A stretch of 64,000 bases of DNA. Origin: Incurvaria masculella. Taxonomy: Eukaryota > Arthropoda > Insecta > Lepidoptera > Incurvariidae. Below the pieces are notes generated by a model. It saw only the letters and a program-made list of their open reading frames with translations, was not told the origin of the DNA and searched no databases. Position numbers and translations under genes: made by a program. Positions 10,591-19,192 of the stretch are shown here, piece by piece. Every line of letters starts with the position of its first letter. Position 1 is the first letter of the stretch. The stretch is taken from positions 13,290,501 through 13,354,500 of the forward strand of contig OX335651.1 in the NCBI GenBank assembly GCA_946894095.1, read 5' to 3'.

Positions 10591-13500
10591 TTAAATACTT
10601 TCTATTGTCTCATGTATATATAGAAATATGGGTTCAAAGTTGGTCGGTTCACTTAATATCTTTTTCAGGTCGAGCGGGATTTTTTCTCTTTCTTTGTATG
10701 TAATTTCTAAGCATTTATATAGTTTTTCTCTTTGCTCATCAAAAGCACAGCAATGAAAGAAGAGGTGGTCCAGGGATTGATCAGCTAAGTTGCAGTGTGG
10801 GCATACGGCGGTGTCGATAAGGTTTAATCTGTAAAGATGGGATTGAAAAAGACAATGTCCGAAACGTAGACGACAAATTGTTGTATAATATTTTCTTCTT
10901 TTTGGTAAGGTTTTATCGAACCAAGCTGTTTTCCCAACTAAATCGTTTATTTCGGCGTACCAACGACCCGTATTGGACATTTTCCATTGTTCGGTCCATT
11001 CGTGGATAATTTCCTGTTTTATTTTCGCTACAAATTCCGATTGCGGTAGGGCAACATTCTTAATATGGCAAATATTCAGGTTGCTGTCAGCTATCGTTCT
11101 AGCTAGATAATCTGCTGAGTCGTGTGGCTTCAAATTTATGTGGCCGCGAATCCAGAAAAAACATATTTCGTAGCCTTGCTGTATCAAGGAAAAGTGTTTA
11201 TCCCGTATTTGGTGTATGACATAGTGAGTATTGGCATCTAGTTTCGTATTCTGTAGGGCTCTATGAACGCTCATGCAGTCGCTTATTATTATCCACGTAT
11301 AGTGTTGTTGAACTTCGATGAACTCGAGTGCGATTTGAATTGCCAAAGCTTCAGAAGTGTATATTGATGCAGAACTAGGAATCTTAATGCCATAACCTCT
11401 CTTGGTTGTCTCGTCATAGATCGCGCAGCCGACCCCACGAACTGTTTTCGAACCATCGGTATATATTCTTCTGTAACCTCTGTAACTTGAAATTTGTTCT
11501 AAAAATTCTTCTTTGCACTCCAAGTTTTCGTCTATTTGAATTGGAATTCCGTAGAATTTGCTGTCATATTTTCCCAAATAGCAAGGAAAGTTGAAATTGG
11601 CTTGTATTTCATATTCATTTTTGTAATGTAATATATTTGAAAAGTCTCTCAGGATGTAAGGATGATGACTAGGATCGGATGGGATGGAAAGGAGATGTTG
11701 AATTTTGGTAAACAGAGGATGATTTGATATGGATAGAAGCTTTAACAAAAATTTTAATTTCAGATATTTGAAGCGGATTCTCAGTGGAGGAATGTTACAT
11801 TCTACTTGCATGGATACTATGGGAGTTGACATCATCGCTCCAGTTATTAAACGTAAGCTTTTATTTTGTATTTTTTCCAGTTTCTCTATAAGTTTCCAAT
11901 GATGAGAAAAACATAGAAAACCATATTCAAAATGGCTACGTATCAAAGATTTAAAAAGCATTATTAGGATTTTCGGATCCGCGCCCCAATAGGTGCCCGC
12001 TAAGGACCTCAAAATGTTGTATGATCTTAACGCTTTGTCTGCTATGCCATCGACATAAGAGTTCCAAGATAAGTTACTGTTAAATATTATTCCTAAAAAC
12101 TTAACGGTTTCAACTACCGGAAGAAGAGTGTTATTGTAGAAGACTTCGGCTTTTAATTTGTATTTATTTTTACTAAATATAACAACTTTGCTTTTCTCTG
12201 GGCTTATATCTAAATTTAACTCAGTAAAATATTTATACAAATTCTCCATGGCTTTATTTATACAAGTCAATGTAGTCACTCTATCACCAATGGAACAATA
12301 AATAACCAAATCATCTGCAAATTGGAGGTTATTTACATCAAATCCTAGTTTTGAGTTTAATTTGTGAATATAAATTATAAATAAGAGGGGACTTAATATC
12401 CCACCTTGAGACGTTCCCCTATAGGAAAATCTGGGACCAAAAAGAGAGTTGCTGTATTTCACATATACTTCCCTGCCATTTAAAAAATTATATATCCAAT
12501 TTATTAATTTTGCTGGAATGCCCAAAGAGTTCAAGATCGATGCAAGTGTAAAGTGATCGATGTTGTTAAATGCGCCGACGACATCTAAAAAAACACACAC
12601 GGTATCGTGATTTAATGAGAAAGCTTTTGAAATATCCAGATGTAGATGGCTGAAACTTTCTCTAGCGGATCGACCCCTCCTAAAACCAAATTGATTGCTA
12701 GGTAAAATGTTGTTTCTTTCTATAAAAAATTCTAAACGTTGTTTAATTAACTGTTCAAAAATTTTTCCAATGCACGAAGTCAATGCCACAGGTCGATAAG
12801 AATTTGCATCGTCTTTACTTTTGTTTGGTTTAAGTATTGGGATGAGACAATCTATTTTCCATTCCCATGGAATTATGGAAGTACACCACAGCTTATTAAG
12901 CGTGTTTAAAAATATTACCAGACTGTTGTGGTTTAAGTGACGTAGCATTTTATATGGAATCATATCTAATCCACATGCAGTATCTCGTCTAGAATTTAAG
13001 GCAGATTTCAGTTCTTGTAAAGTAAAATATTTTGTAAGGTACTCATTTTCATTATTGTTAGGAACAGAACTATTGATTGAATGTAGTTGATTTTCAACAT
13101 AATCGGGTGTATACTTTTGCAAAAAATCATTAATCCAGTCATGATTTGTGTTGTGACTATTACTTTGGTAGGTATTATTAAATTTTTTAATAGTGTTCCA
13201 AATTTTAGAAACGGGTGTATATCTGTTAAATGATTCACATAACCTTTGCCAGCTTTCGCTTCTTTCTCTTTTTAAAATGAGTTTTTTAAGTGCTTGCAAC
13301 CGTTTGAATTCTATGTAATTTTCGTCATTACAATTTAGTTTAAATGTTGCATATGCTTTCCTGGAATTTTCTACAGCTGAGCTGCATTTTTCATTCCACC
13401 AGGGAACAGAAAGTTTGGGTTTTGAATGCCGAAAAGTGGAGTTAGGTGTGGATGAATGCTTCCGTTTGGGTATAGACTTCTCAATAGCTGCATTTAAAAT

Positions 13501-14328
13501 ATTACAAAAAGAATCATAAGATTCTATTGGGTTAAGATTATCAAAGTTAAAATGTTCGAGCTCTCTCGAAACTAAATCTGAGTATATTTTCCAATTTACG
13601 AGTCTAAAGTTTGGATGCTTTGGAAAATTGTTTGCAGTCTCTTGATTGTTGTATGTGTTGTTGGCTAATAATATTTTTGTTATTGTTGGCAGGTGATAAC
13701 TTCCGAGAGGGTCATCATGGACCGTCCAGTTACAAGACAATGCTAAAGAAGAAGATACCATTGTGAGATCGAGTGCATTTGGCCGCCATCTACTGGAACC
13801 AACTGTTGTCACTTCACCGTTATTCAAAAGAACAAGATTGTTGTCATCAATTATTTCCAAAATGTCCCTTCCACGTGAATCAGTGTTATTGCATCCCCAA
13901 AAAGTGTGATGAGCATTAAAATCGCCCGCAATAATCGTTGGCTCAGAGATATTTTTTACTAATCTATCGAACTTACTTTTTGTGAAAGGTGGAGTACAAT
14001 TCGGGGGACTGTATAAACTAACTATAGTTACAAATTTGTTGTTGTAAGATAATTTGATAGCTATATTTTGTATCGAGTTGTCACTTGTGGTGATAATTTT
14101 TGTGTAGCTTAGACTATTATGAATTAATATTGCTACTCCATTGTGGGAATTTCCAGAATCAGATCTTTCCAATTGATATCCTCTAAATTTACAACGTTGT
14201 TGTGGTTTTAACCAAGTTTCAGAAATTATTGCAATATGTATATCATTTTCATATAAAAATTGAGTGAGAATATGTCGATGACATAGCAAACTTTGCGCGT
14301 TCCATTGTACAACATTCAAAGTAGACAT
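10591..14328 (-). CDS. Retrotransposon ORF2: endonuclease, reverse transcriptase, RNase H
   Basis: 1245 residues, uninterrupted. The N-terminal apurinic-like endonuclease (about 1-220) shows N10 (QWNAQSL), E37 (SETWL), D136/N138 (GDFNAHH) and H212. The usual SDH triplet reads S210-Y211-H212, so the Asp that normally orients the His is replaced. Reverse transcriptase (about 490-760) has SYRPVALTS, D582 in FLDVVGAF, SQGGILSPLLF and FADD at 670-673. RNase H (about 950-1080) has D958 (YTDGS), E993 (TSEAL), D1017 (ISDCMS) and D1073 (SADYLA), the full DEDD set. A C-terminal Cys/His motif (CRLRFGHC..CPHCN..HLFFHC) is at about 1152-1193. The start codon overlaps the ORF1 stop as TAATG. The protein would nick target DNA and reverse-transcribe the element RNA. 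Confidence 0.97.
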   Translation of the reverse strand: MSTLNVVQWNAQSLLCHRHILTQFLYENDIHIAIISETWLKPQQRCKFRGYQLERSDSGNSHNGVAILIHNSLSYTKIITTSDNSIQNIAIKLSYNNKFVTIVSLYSPPNCTPPFTKSKFDRLVKNISEPTIIAGDFNAHHTFWGCNNTDSRGRDILEIIDDNNLVLLNNGEVTTVGSSRWRPNALDLTMVSSSLALSCNWTVHDDPLGSYHLPTITKILLANNTYNNQETANNFPKHPNFRLVNWKIYSDLVSRELEHFNFDNLNPIESYDSFCNILNAAIEKSIPKRKHSSTPNSTFRHSKPKLSVPWWNEKCSSAVENSRKAYATFKLNCNDENYIEFKRLQALKKLILKRERSESWQRLCESFNRYTPVSKIWNTIKKFNNTYQSNSHNTNHDWINDFLQKYTPDYVENQLHSINSSVPNNNENEYLTKYFTLQELKSALNSRRDTACGLDMIPYKMLRHLNHNSLVIFLNTLNKLWCTSIIPWEWKIDCLIPILKPNKSKDDANSYRPVALTSCIGKIFEQLIKQRLEFFIERNNILPSNQFGFRRGRSARESFSHLHLDISKAFSLNHDTVCVFLDVVGAFNNIDHFTLASILNSLGIPAKLINWIYNFLNGREVYVKYSNSLFGPRFSYRGTSQGGILSPLLFIIYIHKLNSKLGFDVNNLQFADDLVIYCSIGDRVTTLTCINKAMENLYKYFTELNLDISPEKSKVVIFSKNKYKLKAEVFYNNTLLPVVETVKFLGIIFNSNLSWNSYVDGIADKALRSYNILRSLAGTYWGADPKILIMLFKSLIRSHFEYGFLCFSHHWKLIEKLEKIQNKSLRLITGAMMSTPIVSMQVECNIPPLRIRFKYLKLKFLLKLLSISNHPLFTKIQHLLSIPSDPSHHPYILRDFSNILHYKNEYEIQANFNFPCYLGKYDSKFYGIPIQIDENLECKEEFLEQISSYRGYRRIYTDGSKTVRGVGCAIYDETTKRGYGIKIPSSASIYTSEALAIQIALEFIEVQQHYTWIIISDCMSVHRALQNTKLDANTHYVIHQIRDKHFSLIQQGYEICFFWIRGHINLKPHDSADYLARTIADSNLNICHIKNVALPQSEFVAKIKQEIIHEWTEQWKMSNTGRWYAEINDLVGKTAWFDKTLPKRRKYYTTICRLRFGHCLFQSHLYRLNLIDTAVCPHCNLADQSLDHLFFHCCAFDEQREKLYKCLEITYKEREKIPLDLKKILSEPTNFEPIFLYIHETIESI

Positions 14329-15572
14329 TATATAACAGGTTTATTTTTTCTAATAGAGTCGTGAATAACGCTTTTTATGTTTTGCGCAGAGATAGGAGCC
14401 TCGCCAGTTTTGCTCATTGTTATAACTTTTACAATCATTTCGAGAAGTATGTTCATTGCCTTTTCAGAGTTTAACAAATTATTCAGGATAGAGTCGACTG
14501 AATTTTCTTTATTCGTGTGTAATATTTGGTTATATTTTAGTTGCGTATTATAATTTTTTTTTGTTTGATCTGTGTTAGTGGTAGGTAAGGAAGGGAATGA
14601 CTTTTCATTAAATAATTCATTGTATTGAACTTTTCTGGTTTTATTTTTGTTTTCTTCAATTTTCTTCTTTTTTATAGGGCATAACCCTGATATAGCGACA
14701 TGATTACCTTGACAATTATAACAGGTAGCATTGGCATGCTCCGTAGAGCAATTTCTATAATTGTGCCCTTCGCAACTGCATATTGAGCACCTCTCTCCGT
14801 TTTTACAATATTTTGATATGTGCCCAAAGCGCAAGCATCGGAAGCACTGTTTTAAACGGGGTATGTATTGAGCCACTCTAAATCTCCATAAGTTCATGTC
14901 AATATAGTCCGGTAGAGTATTTGATGCAAATGTAATGGAAATAGTAGGAGTGGGTTCTAGTTGGAAACCATTTTCATTCTTAACTTTACGCATGAATCTT
15001 CTTACTGATATAATTTTTTTTGTGCTTGTTATGTTGGTAAAAATTTTATGATTGGATAAGTTGGTAGGGACCGAGGTGATGACACCAGTGGTTTCAGTTG
15101 CAGATGCAGGTATGGAAGCCTTAAGCTTGAATTGATCCAAAAAAGTTTTGTTACCGAGAGCTGCATTGGCTAGCTCTGGTTTTTCAAATATTGCGCCTAT
15201 TTTGTATCGATTTATCCTCTTGAACTGTTTGATGCCCTTAATGTATCTTTTGAAAGAGTTTGATAAGCTCATAATATCTCTGTCTCCAATCGGCTTGTTA
15301 GGTTCTGTGCTTTCTATGAATACGATAAAATCCAGTGCTCCCGAATCCTCAGGGTATGCACGGGTGTAGTCTTTAATGAAGAATGGTTGGTACTTATCGA
15401 GTGAATTCAATTTTGATGTAGTAGCTGTGGTGTTGATGTTGAGCTCAGTAGTTCCCGCCTGTTCCACAAGATCATCTTTTCCCGCCAAATTTTCACAGTC
15501 CGATAAATCGGACGAAAGTGACTCCTCTGGAGACCTCTTGTCTTCCTTTTTCCGTTTCCTCTTCGCCTTCAT
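14328..15572 (-). CDS. Retrotransposon ORF1: gag-like RNA-binding protein
   Basis: 414 residues if started at the first ATG (15572-15570, MKAKRKRKKEDKR). The open frame extends 23 codons further upstream but has no ATG there. The N-terminus is very basic. A middle domain (FIVFIESTEPNK, then LANAALG and a VRRFMRKV strand pattern) resembles the RRM-like fold of I/Jockey ORF1 proteins. Three knuckles follow: CFRCLRFGHISKYC and CSICSCEGHNYRNC (both CX2CX4HX4C), then CYNCQGNHVAISGLC (CX2CX3HX6C). Such proteins coat element RNA. The stop TAA overlaps the ORF2 ATG by one base. Confidence 0.92.
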   Translation of the reverse strand: MKAKRKRKKEDKRSPEESLSSDLSDCENLAGKDDLVEQAGTTELNINTTATTSKLNSLDKYQPFFIKDYTRAYPEDSGALDFIVFIESTEPNKPIGDRDIMSLSNSFKRYIKGIKQFKRINRYKIGAIFEKPELANAALGNKTFLDQFKLKASIPASATETTGVITSVPTNLSNHKIFTNITSTKKIISVRRFMRKVKNENGFQLEPTPTISITFASNTLPDYIDMNLWRFRVAQYIPRLKQCFRCLRFGHISKYCKNGERCSICSCEGHNYRNCSTEHANATCYNCQGNHVAISGLCPIKKKKIEENKNKTRKVQYNELFNEKSFPSLPTTNTDQTKKNYNTQLKYNQILHTNKENSVDSILNNLLNSEKAMNILLEMIVKVITMSKTGEAPISAQNIKSVIHDSIRKNKPVI

Positions 15573-15683
15573 CTTCTCGACCGGTTTTCCGCGAAGAAAG
15601 ACCACAAACAAACGAATTGGCAAATAAAAACTCGATAGCAAAAAAATCTCGACTTGTTCGGATTCCCGCCAAAACCGAACTCC
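15573..15683 (-). promoter_or_regulatory. Retrotransposon 5' UTR / internal promoter region
   Basis: 111 bases between the 5' target duplication and the ORF1 ATG. I and Jockey elements carry an internal RNA polymerase II promoter here. No specific motif identified. Confidence 0.5.
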
Positions 15684-15696
15684 GCGTAACGTAAAC
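15684..15696. repeat. 13-bp target-site duplication, 5' copy
   Basis: GCGTAACGTAAAC, identical to the copy at 10467-10479. Confidence 0.95.
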
Positions 15697-15884
15697 GATA
15701 GATTGATACACAGACTATAGAGTGATACTTTTACAATACTTATTTATAGGTTAGAAATTAAACAAAGAATATATTGTAAACAAGGTTGATTTTAAGGTAT
15801 TCTTATCTATGGCTCTATGGTCCATGGCTGTATCCTGCGTGGCGAAAGCCTTTGCCTTTTTATTATGGTTAGTCCGCTGCTATA

Positions 15885-16145
15885 AACTGTACAGACGTTT
15901 CGTCTGAAATGTATACACCGGAAATAGAGACAAATTTGATTTATCTTTCTGTCATGCTGAAGTCAACGACTGTACGGTCGCTTACTCTCAATTGTATACG
16001 TCAGCGTGACAGAAAGAGATCTGAAATTTGTCTCTATTTCCGTTGTGTAGATTTTAGACAAAACGACCGTACAGTCGTTTTGTCTGAAATCTATACACCG
16101 GAAATAGAGACAAATTTGAGATCTCTTTCTGACATGCTGACGTCA
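15885..16145. repeat. Nested palindromic repeat
   Basis: Arms of about 70 bp, 15997-16066 and 16073-16143, are near reverse complements around a 6-base centre (CGTACA). A third copy of the right arm lies in direct orientation at 15890-15965 (shared ACACCGGAAATAGAGACAAA). Probably a MITE or a local inverted duplication. Translated frames here are not genes. Confidence 0.8.
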
Positions 16146-16209
16146 ACCATAGAGTAAAAGGGACTTAGAAATTCCTTCTCTTTCCAGTGTATACATTTGA
16201 TAAGTAACG

Positions 16210-16794
16210 ACTGTACATACGTACTAGGTTTTTTTTTCGGAATAACATCAAGAAAATTGAGTTATTTCAACTACATAGATTTCTTAGATATATAGATCTT
16301 TTCTGTTTTGTTTTGTATTGTATCTGACAGTTTTGACAGATTTCAGAGTTTCGACGCCACCTGCCGTGATAAATAATCAGTTTTCTTCCCCATTACCTTT
16401 TAGTGCGATCACTTCGACGTTTTAATTTCGTATGTCGCAATATTATTTTTAAACACTCAGCGCCGTCATAGGCCTTGCCCGGGCCCTTGGGCACACAATA
16501 ATTTATAAATAAAAAAGTGAATGATATTTATTTCAGAAAAAAAAATACAAATCATCGTGTATAAATAAAGGATCTTCAACATATCAAGAGCGTGAGCTTG
16601 GGAGCCCTGGGACCCGTGTGACCTTATGGTAAAGACAGTTTTGGTAGTGCTGGAGAGAGGAATAATATTACCTCAACGCCTCAGTAAGCATTGGAATTTG
16701 CAAGGATAAGTTATGTGGGTCAAAGCCGAATTCGTGGCGATTAGGCTGATGCCGTAGTACTTATCAAATAATTTGTACTTAAGTAAATATACTT
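16210..16794. other. Intergenic, no gene seen
   Basis: AT-rich; a diverged copy of the dispersed repeat of 4640-4770 lies at about 16640-16750. Confidence 0.4.
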
Positions 16795-16990
16795 TTTCGT
16801 ACTAAGCAGGTACGTCGATTATTCAAAGGAATGTGATATGTATGTATAATCGACCGTGAAGCAAGGACACATTCATTAAAGAAAGTACCCAGTAAAAAGA
16901 ACTACTTTACGAATATACTGCACGGACCCGAACCAGCAAAACATACCATTCGCGGGTATTGCGTCTACCAATTTCGCCACCGGCTGTATA
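16795..16990 (-). mobile_element. tRNA-derived SINE, near-complete copy
   Basis: On the - strand a tRNA-like head at about 16990-16921 reads GTGGCGAAATTGGTAGACGC (box A region), then CTGGTTCGGGTCC (box B GGTTCGANTCC type). A non-tRNA body follows (GCACAGTATATTC-like, TGTCCTTGCTTCACGGTCGA, TTATACATACATA). Other copies are at 47758-47950 (+), 47268-47350 (-) and 9803-9945 (-). The D-arm string AATTGGTAGACGC is closer to bacterial/plastid tRNA-Leu than to the nuclear eukaryotic form. The head lacks a complete acceptor pairing, so it is not a functional tRNA gene. Confidence 0.78.
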
Positions 16991-17440
16991 CCCATAATTA
17001 GGAATTCTCCTACAGACCCTCCTCCCGTAATGAATGCCTCCTACTAACACAGTATTTAAGATTATACCTACATACATTTATTTAACGCTTCATCTGCGTT
17101 GCGGACATTGACTACAAAAATGGAACATTCAAACATGTACTTATTCAAAATGCATCCATTGATAACTTTTTTATAACAATTTGCGCATGGCTTAGCCTAA
17201 AGGGAGTAAACTTGTAATTCACATCACCGGTGATTCACAATAACCTGTGACTCACCAGTGACTTTATTTCTCATTTTGTGACACTTTTCACACTTTTATT
17301 GTCCCTTTTTAATTATTTTTATTGGTGTGCGATGACGCAAAATAAAATTGTATACGAAAACAAATGCAAACATTCATAGACATTACTCGTATTTGGCTGA
17401 GCCAGAGAGAGTCTTTCGACTGTTAATTTTGACATACTAT

Positions 17441-18178
17441 GGGCCGGTTGCACGTACCGTCATGCTCGTCAACATCACCGTCAACGTATGATTAAGGCCT
17501 GATCAGGCAAATTTTGCGTTGCACGAAACTTAAACATTACGTTGATCGCTGATGTTAACCGCTAATCGTAATCACTCCCGACCCATTGATCACCGTCGAA
17601 ATCACGATCAAATATTAATTCAAAGAATCAAAAGTCACTATTTTTACATTTTTGCATTCTTATTGGACCTTAAATAATAGGCAAACGTTGCCATTAATAA
17701 AATACAATGCTTTGTTTTTCATAATTATTAGCCTGCCACCCGGTTCCACAGATTAAACATTTCGGCGCCATATCTATGTAATCTGTGGTGCTACCAACAG
17801 CTGATAGCAAGCCGACATCTTGGGCGCTAGTAGCTCCACCCCGCGGCTCCAAGAGCAACTGTTTTTTTTGTTGGTACTAATGATTGACGCTAGATCGTGC
17901 TACAATTGTGCCTGTCTCTTTCTGATAATATACTGTGAAAGAAAGACAGTACTATGTTAGCTCAGGCAGTGCTGAGAGTTGCCATACAGCAAACATTTGT
18001 TCAAATAGTCCCTCGAAACCGATTGTTTCGAGGGACTATTTGTGGTCTGACGGCTGGCAAGCTAACTTTGACGAAAATATGTTACGTGCAACTCAAATTC
18101 ATATGATGGGCGATTAGCTGTCACATCATCGTCAAATTTAATAAGTAACGGATAACATTTTACGAGGCGTCGTGTACT
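17441..18178. repeat. Possible MITE with GGGCCG ends
   Basis: Begins ATGGGCCGGTTGCACGTAC and ends near GTACTCGGCCCTAT, a loose inverted match. Inside are repeated ATCA/GTCA-rich strings and the hairpin at 18002-18042. Borders and class are uncertain. Confidence 0.35.
18002..18042. repeat. Perfect hairpin, 18-bp arms, 5-nt loop
   Basis: CAAATAGTCCCTCGAAAC pairs exactly with GTTTCGAGGGACTATTTG across the loop CGATT. Confidence 0.85.
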
Positions 18179-18842
18179 CGGCCCTATATGGACCCAATGT
18201 CAAAAGAGAATGTCCATTCTTGTATGGGCGAAAAAAGCAGTGTCAACTTGAATGTTCCTCTGTGAATCAAGCGTAGTTAGTTTGGTCATATTTAATCATA
18301 TTAAAATGAATATATATCAGTTTTCCTGAAGATAGAAACTATTGATCTATCTTTTTACAAATCACATCTCGTCTAATGTATTTACTAGCCCCATATGGGT
18401 AACAAATGACAAACTTCTCTTTAATTTGTTACTTTATCAGGTTTTTATAAATATGTGATTATGTAAATAGTGTTTCAGCAATATTTATCTTTAAAGATTA
18501 TATTAACCTTCAACAAAGGAAATAAAAATAGCTTGATGCGAGTGACATCTGTTGGAGAATTGCGTAATCGCGCAATTTGAAGTCAAAACACAAATTTATT
18601 AAAGCAAACCTTTTTTGCAATCTTCCTGCAATGAAACAGTCACACCACAAGTCTCCATATTGATTTTAAAACCCTTTTCAGTTACTAAACTTTAGAGAGA
18701 CTAAATTGTTTTTTTTATGGTTAGTCCGGTGTTAATATCGTACTATCGATTCACTTTCACCTGCACCTTGAAATCGTGTTCACTTCATGAGTACAAGAGC
18801 TACGAAATGAACCATAAATAATTTAGTTTCATTCTTGTTTTT
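18179..18842. other. Upstream region, no gene seen
   Basis: AT-rich. Contains a short GTTAGTCCGGTG segment near 18719 shared with 58502. Confidence 0.4.
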
Positions 18843-18859
18843 CTTTATGGTAACAAATT

Positions 18860-19036
18860 TGACAGCTTAATAAAAATGGCGGCGAGCGAACAGCTAAAAG
18901 TGGGGGCGCCAATTTGACAGCTGGGTGACGGACGAAGCGAGCGCGGGGTGATGCAGTCTCGGCGCAGCGGCGGCTCGCGGCGGTAGTGCTGTGACCCGTG
19001 TGATTTAAGTACGGTCCAGTGGTGCTGAGCTAAGCC
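18860..19036 (+). promoter_or_regulatory. GC-rich promoter / 5' UTR upstream of PDSS1 exon 1, with short uORFs
   Basis: Abrupt rise in GC and CpG over AT-rich flanks. Two short upstream ORFs end before the main ATG: 18876-18917 (MAASEQLKVGAPI) and 18951-18986 (MQSRRSGGSRR). Whether they are transcribed depends on the start site, which is unknown. Composition fits a housekeeping promoter with AAAATGGCGGC near the start. Confidence 0.45.
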
Positions 19037-19192
19037 ATGGCGTGTCTAAGTCCGAGCAGGTTGTGTGCGCGCGTGCAGGACAAGGTGTTGTGTCACATCG
19101 GAGTTGGAGCCCCTCGTCTTCACGTGCGCCGCCAGAGCGCCTTCGTGAAGCTGAAGCCCCCTGGTCCCGGTCTCTTCTCGTCTCCTCATCAG
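19037..19192 (+). CDS. PDSS1: Polyprenyl diphosphate synthase subunit 1, probable exon 1 (transit peptide)
   Basis: The ATG at 19037 lies in a strong context (TAAGCCATGGCG). It opens a 52-codon frame to the donor CATCAG|GTACAC; reading on, the frame stops five codons later. The product begins MACLSPSRLCARVQDKVLCH and ends LFSSPHQ: nine Arg/Lys, one Asp, and Ser/Leu-rich, as expected of a mitochondrial presequence. It ends in phase 0, matching the phase-0 acceptor of the next recognised exon at 46985, on the same strand with no competing gene between. PDSS1 acts in the mitochondrion, so a presequence exon is required. The assignment is inference from position, phase and composition; the exon could instead belong to an unrecognised gene, and an extra exon may lie in the 27.8-kb intron. 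Confidence 0.55.

Larger units (their letters stand above)
10480..15683 (-). mobile_element. Full-length I/Jockey-type non-LTR retrotransposon
   Basis: 5.2-kb element on the - strand, from a 5' end at 15683 to a poly(A) run (T-run on +) at 10480-10495. It is flanked by an identical 13-bp duplication. Contents in order: 5' UTR of about 110 bp, ORF1 (gag-like, three zinc knuckles), ORF2 (endonuclease, reverse transcriptase, RNase H, C-terminal zinc motif), and a 3' UTR of about 95 bp. The RNase H domain and three-knuckle ORF1 place it in the I-superfamily (I, Nimb or a related clade); the exact clade is not resolved. Both frames are open throughout, so insertion was recent and the copy may still be mobile. 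Confidence 0.93.

Noticed and set aside
11406..11594. + strand ORFs within the retrotransposon (also 15148-15369, 15376-15627)
   Set aside because: Antisense shadows of ORF1/ORF2.
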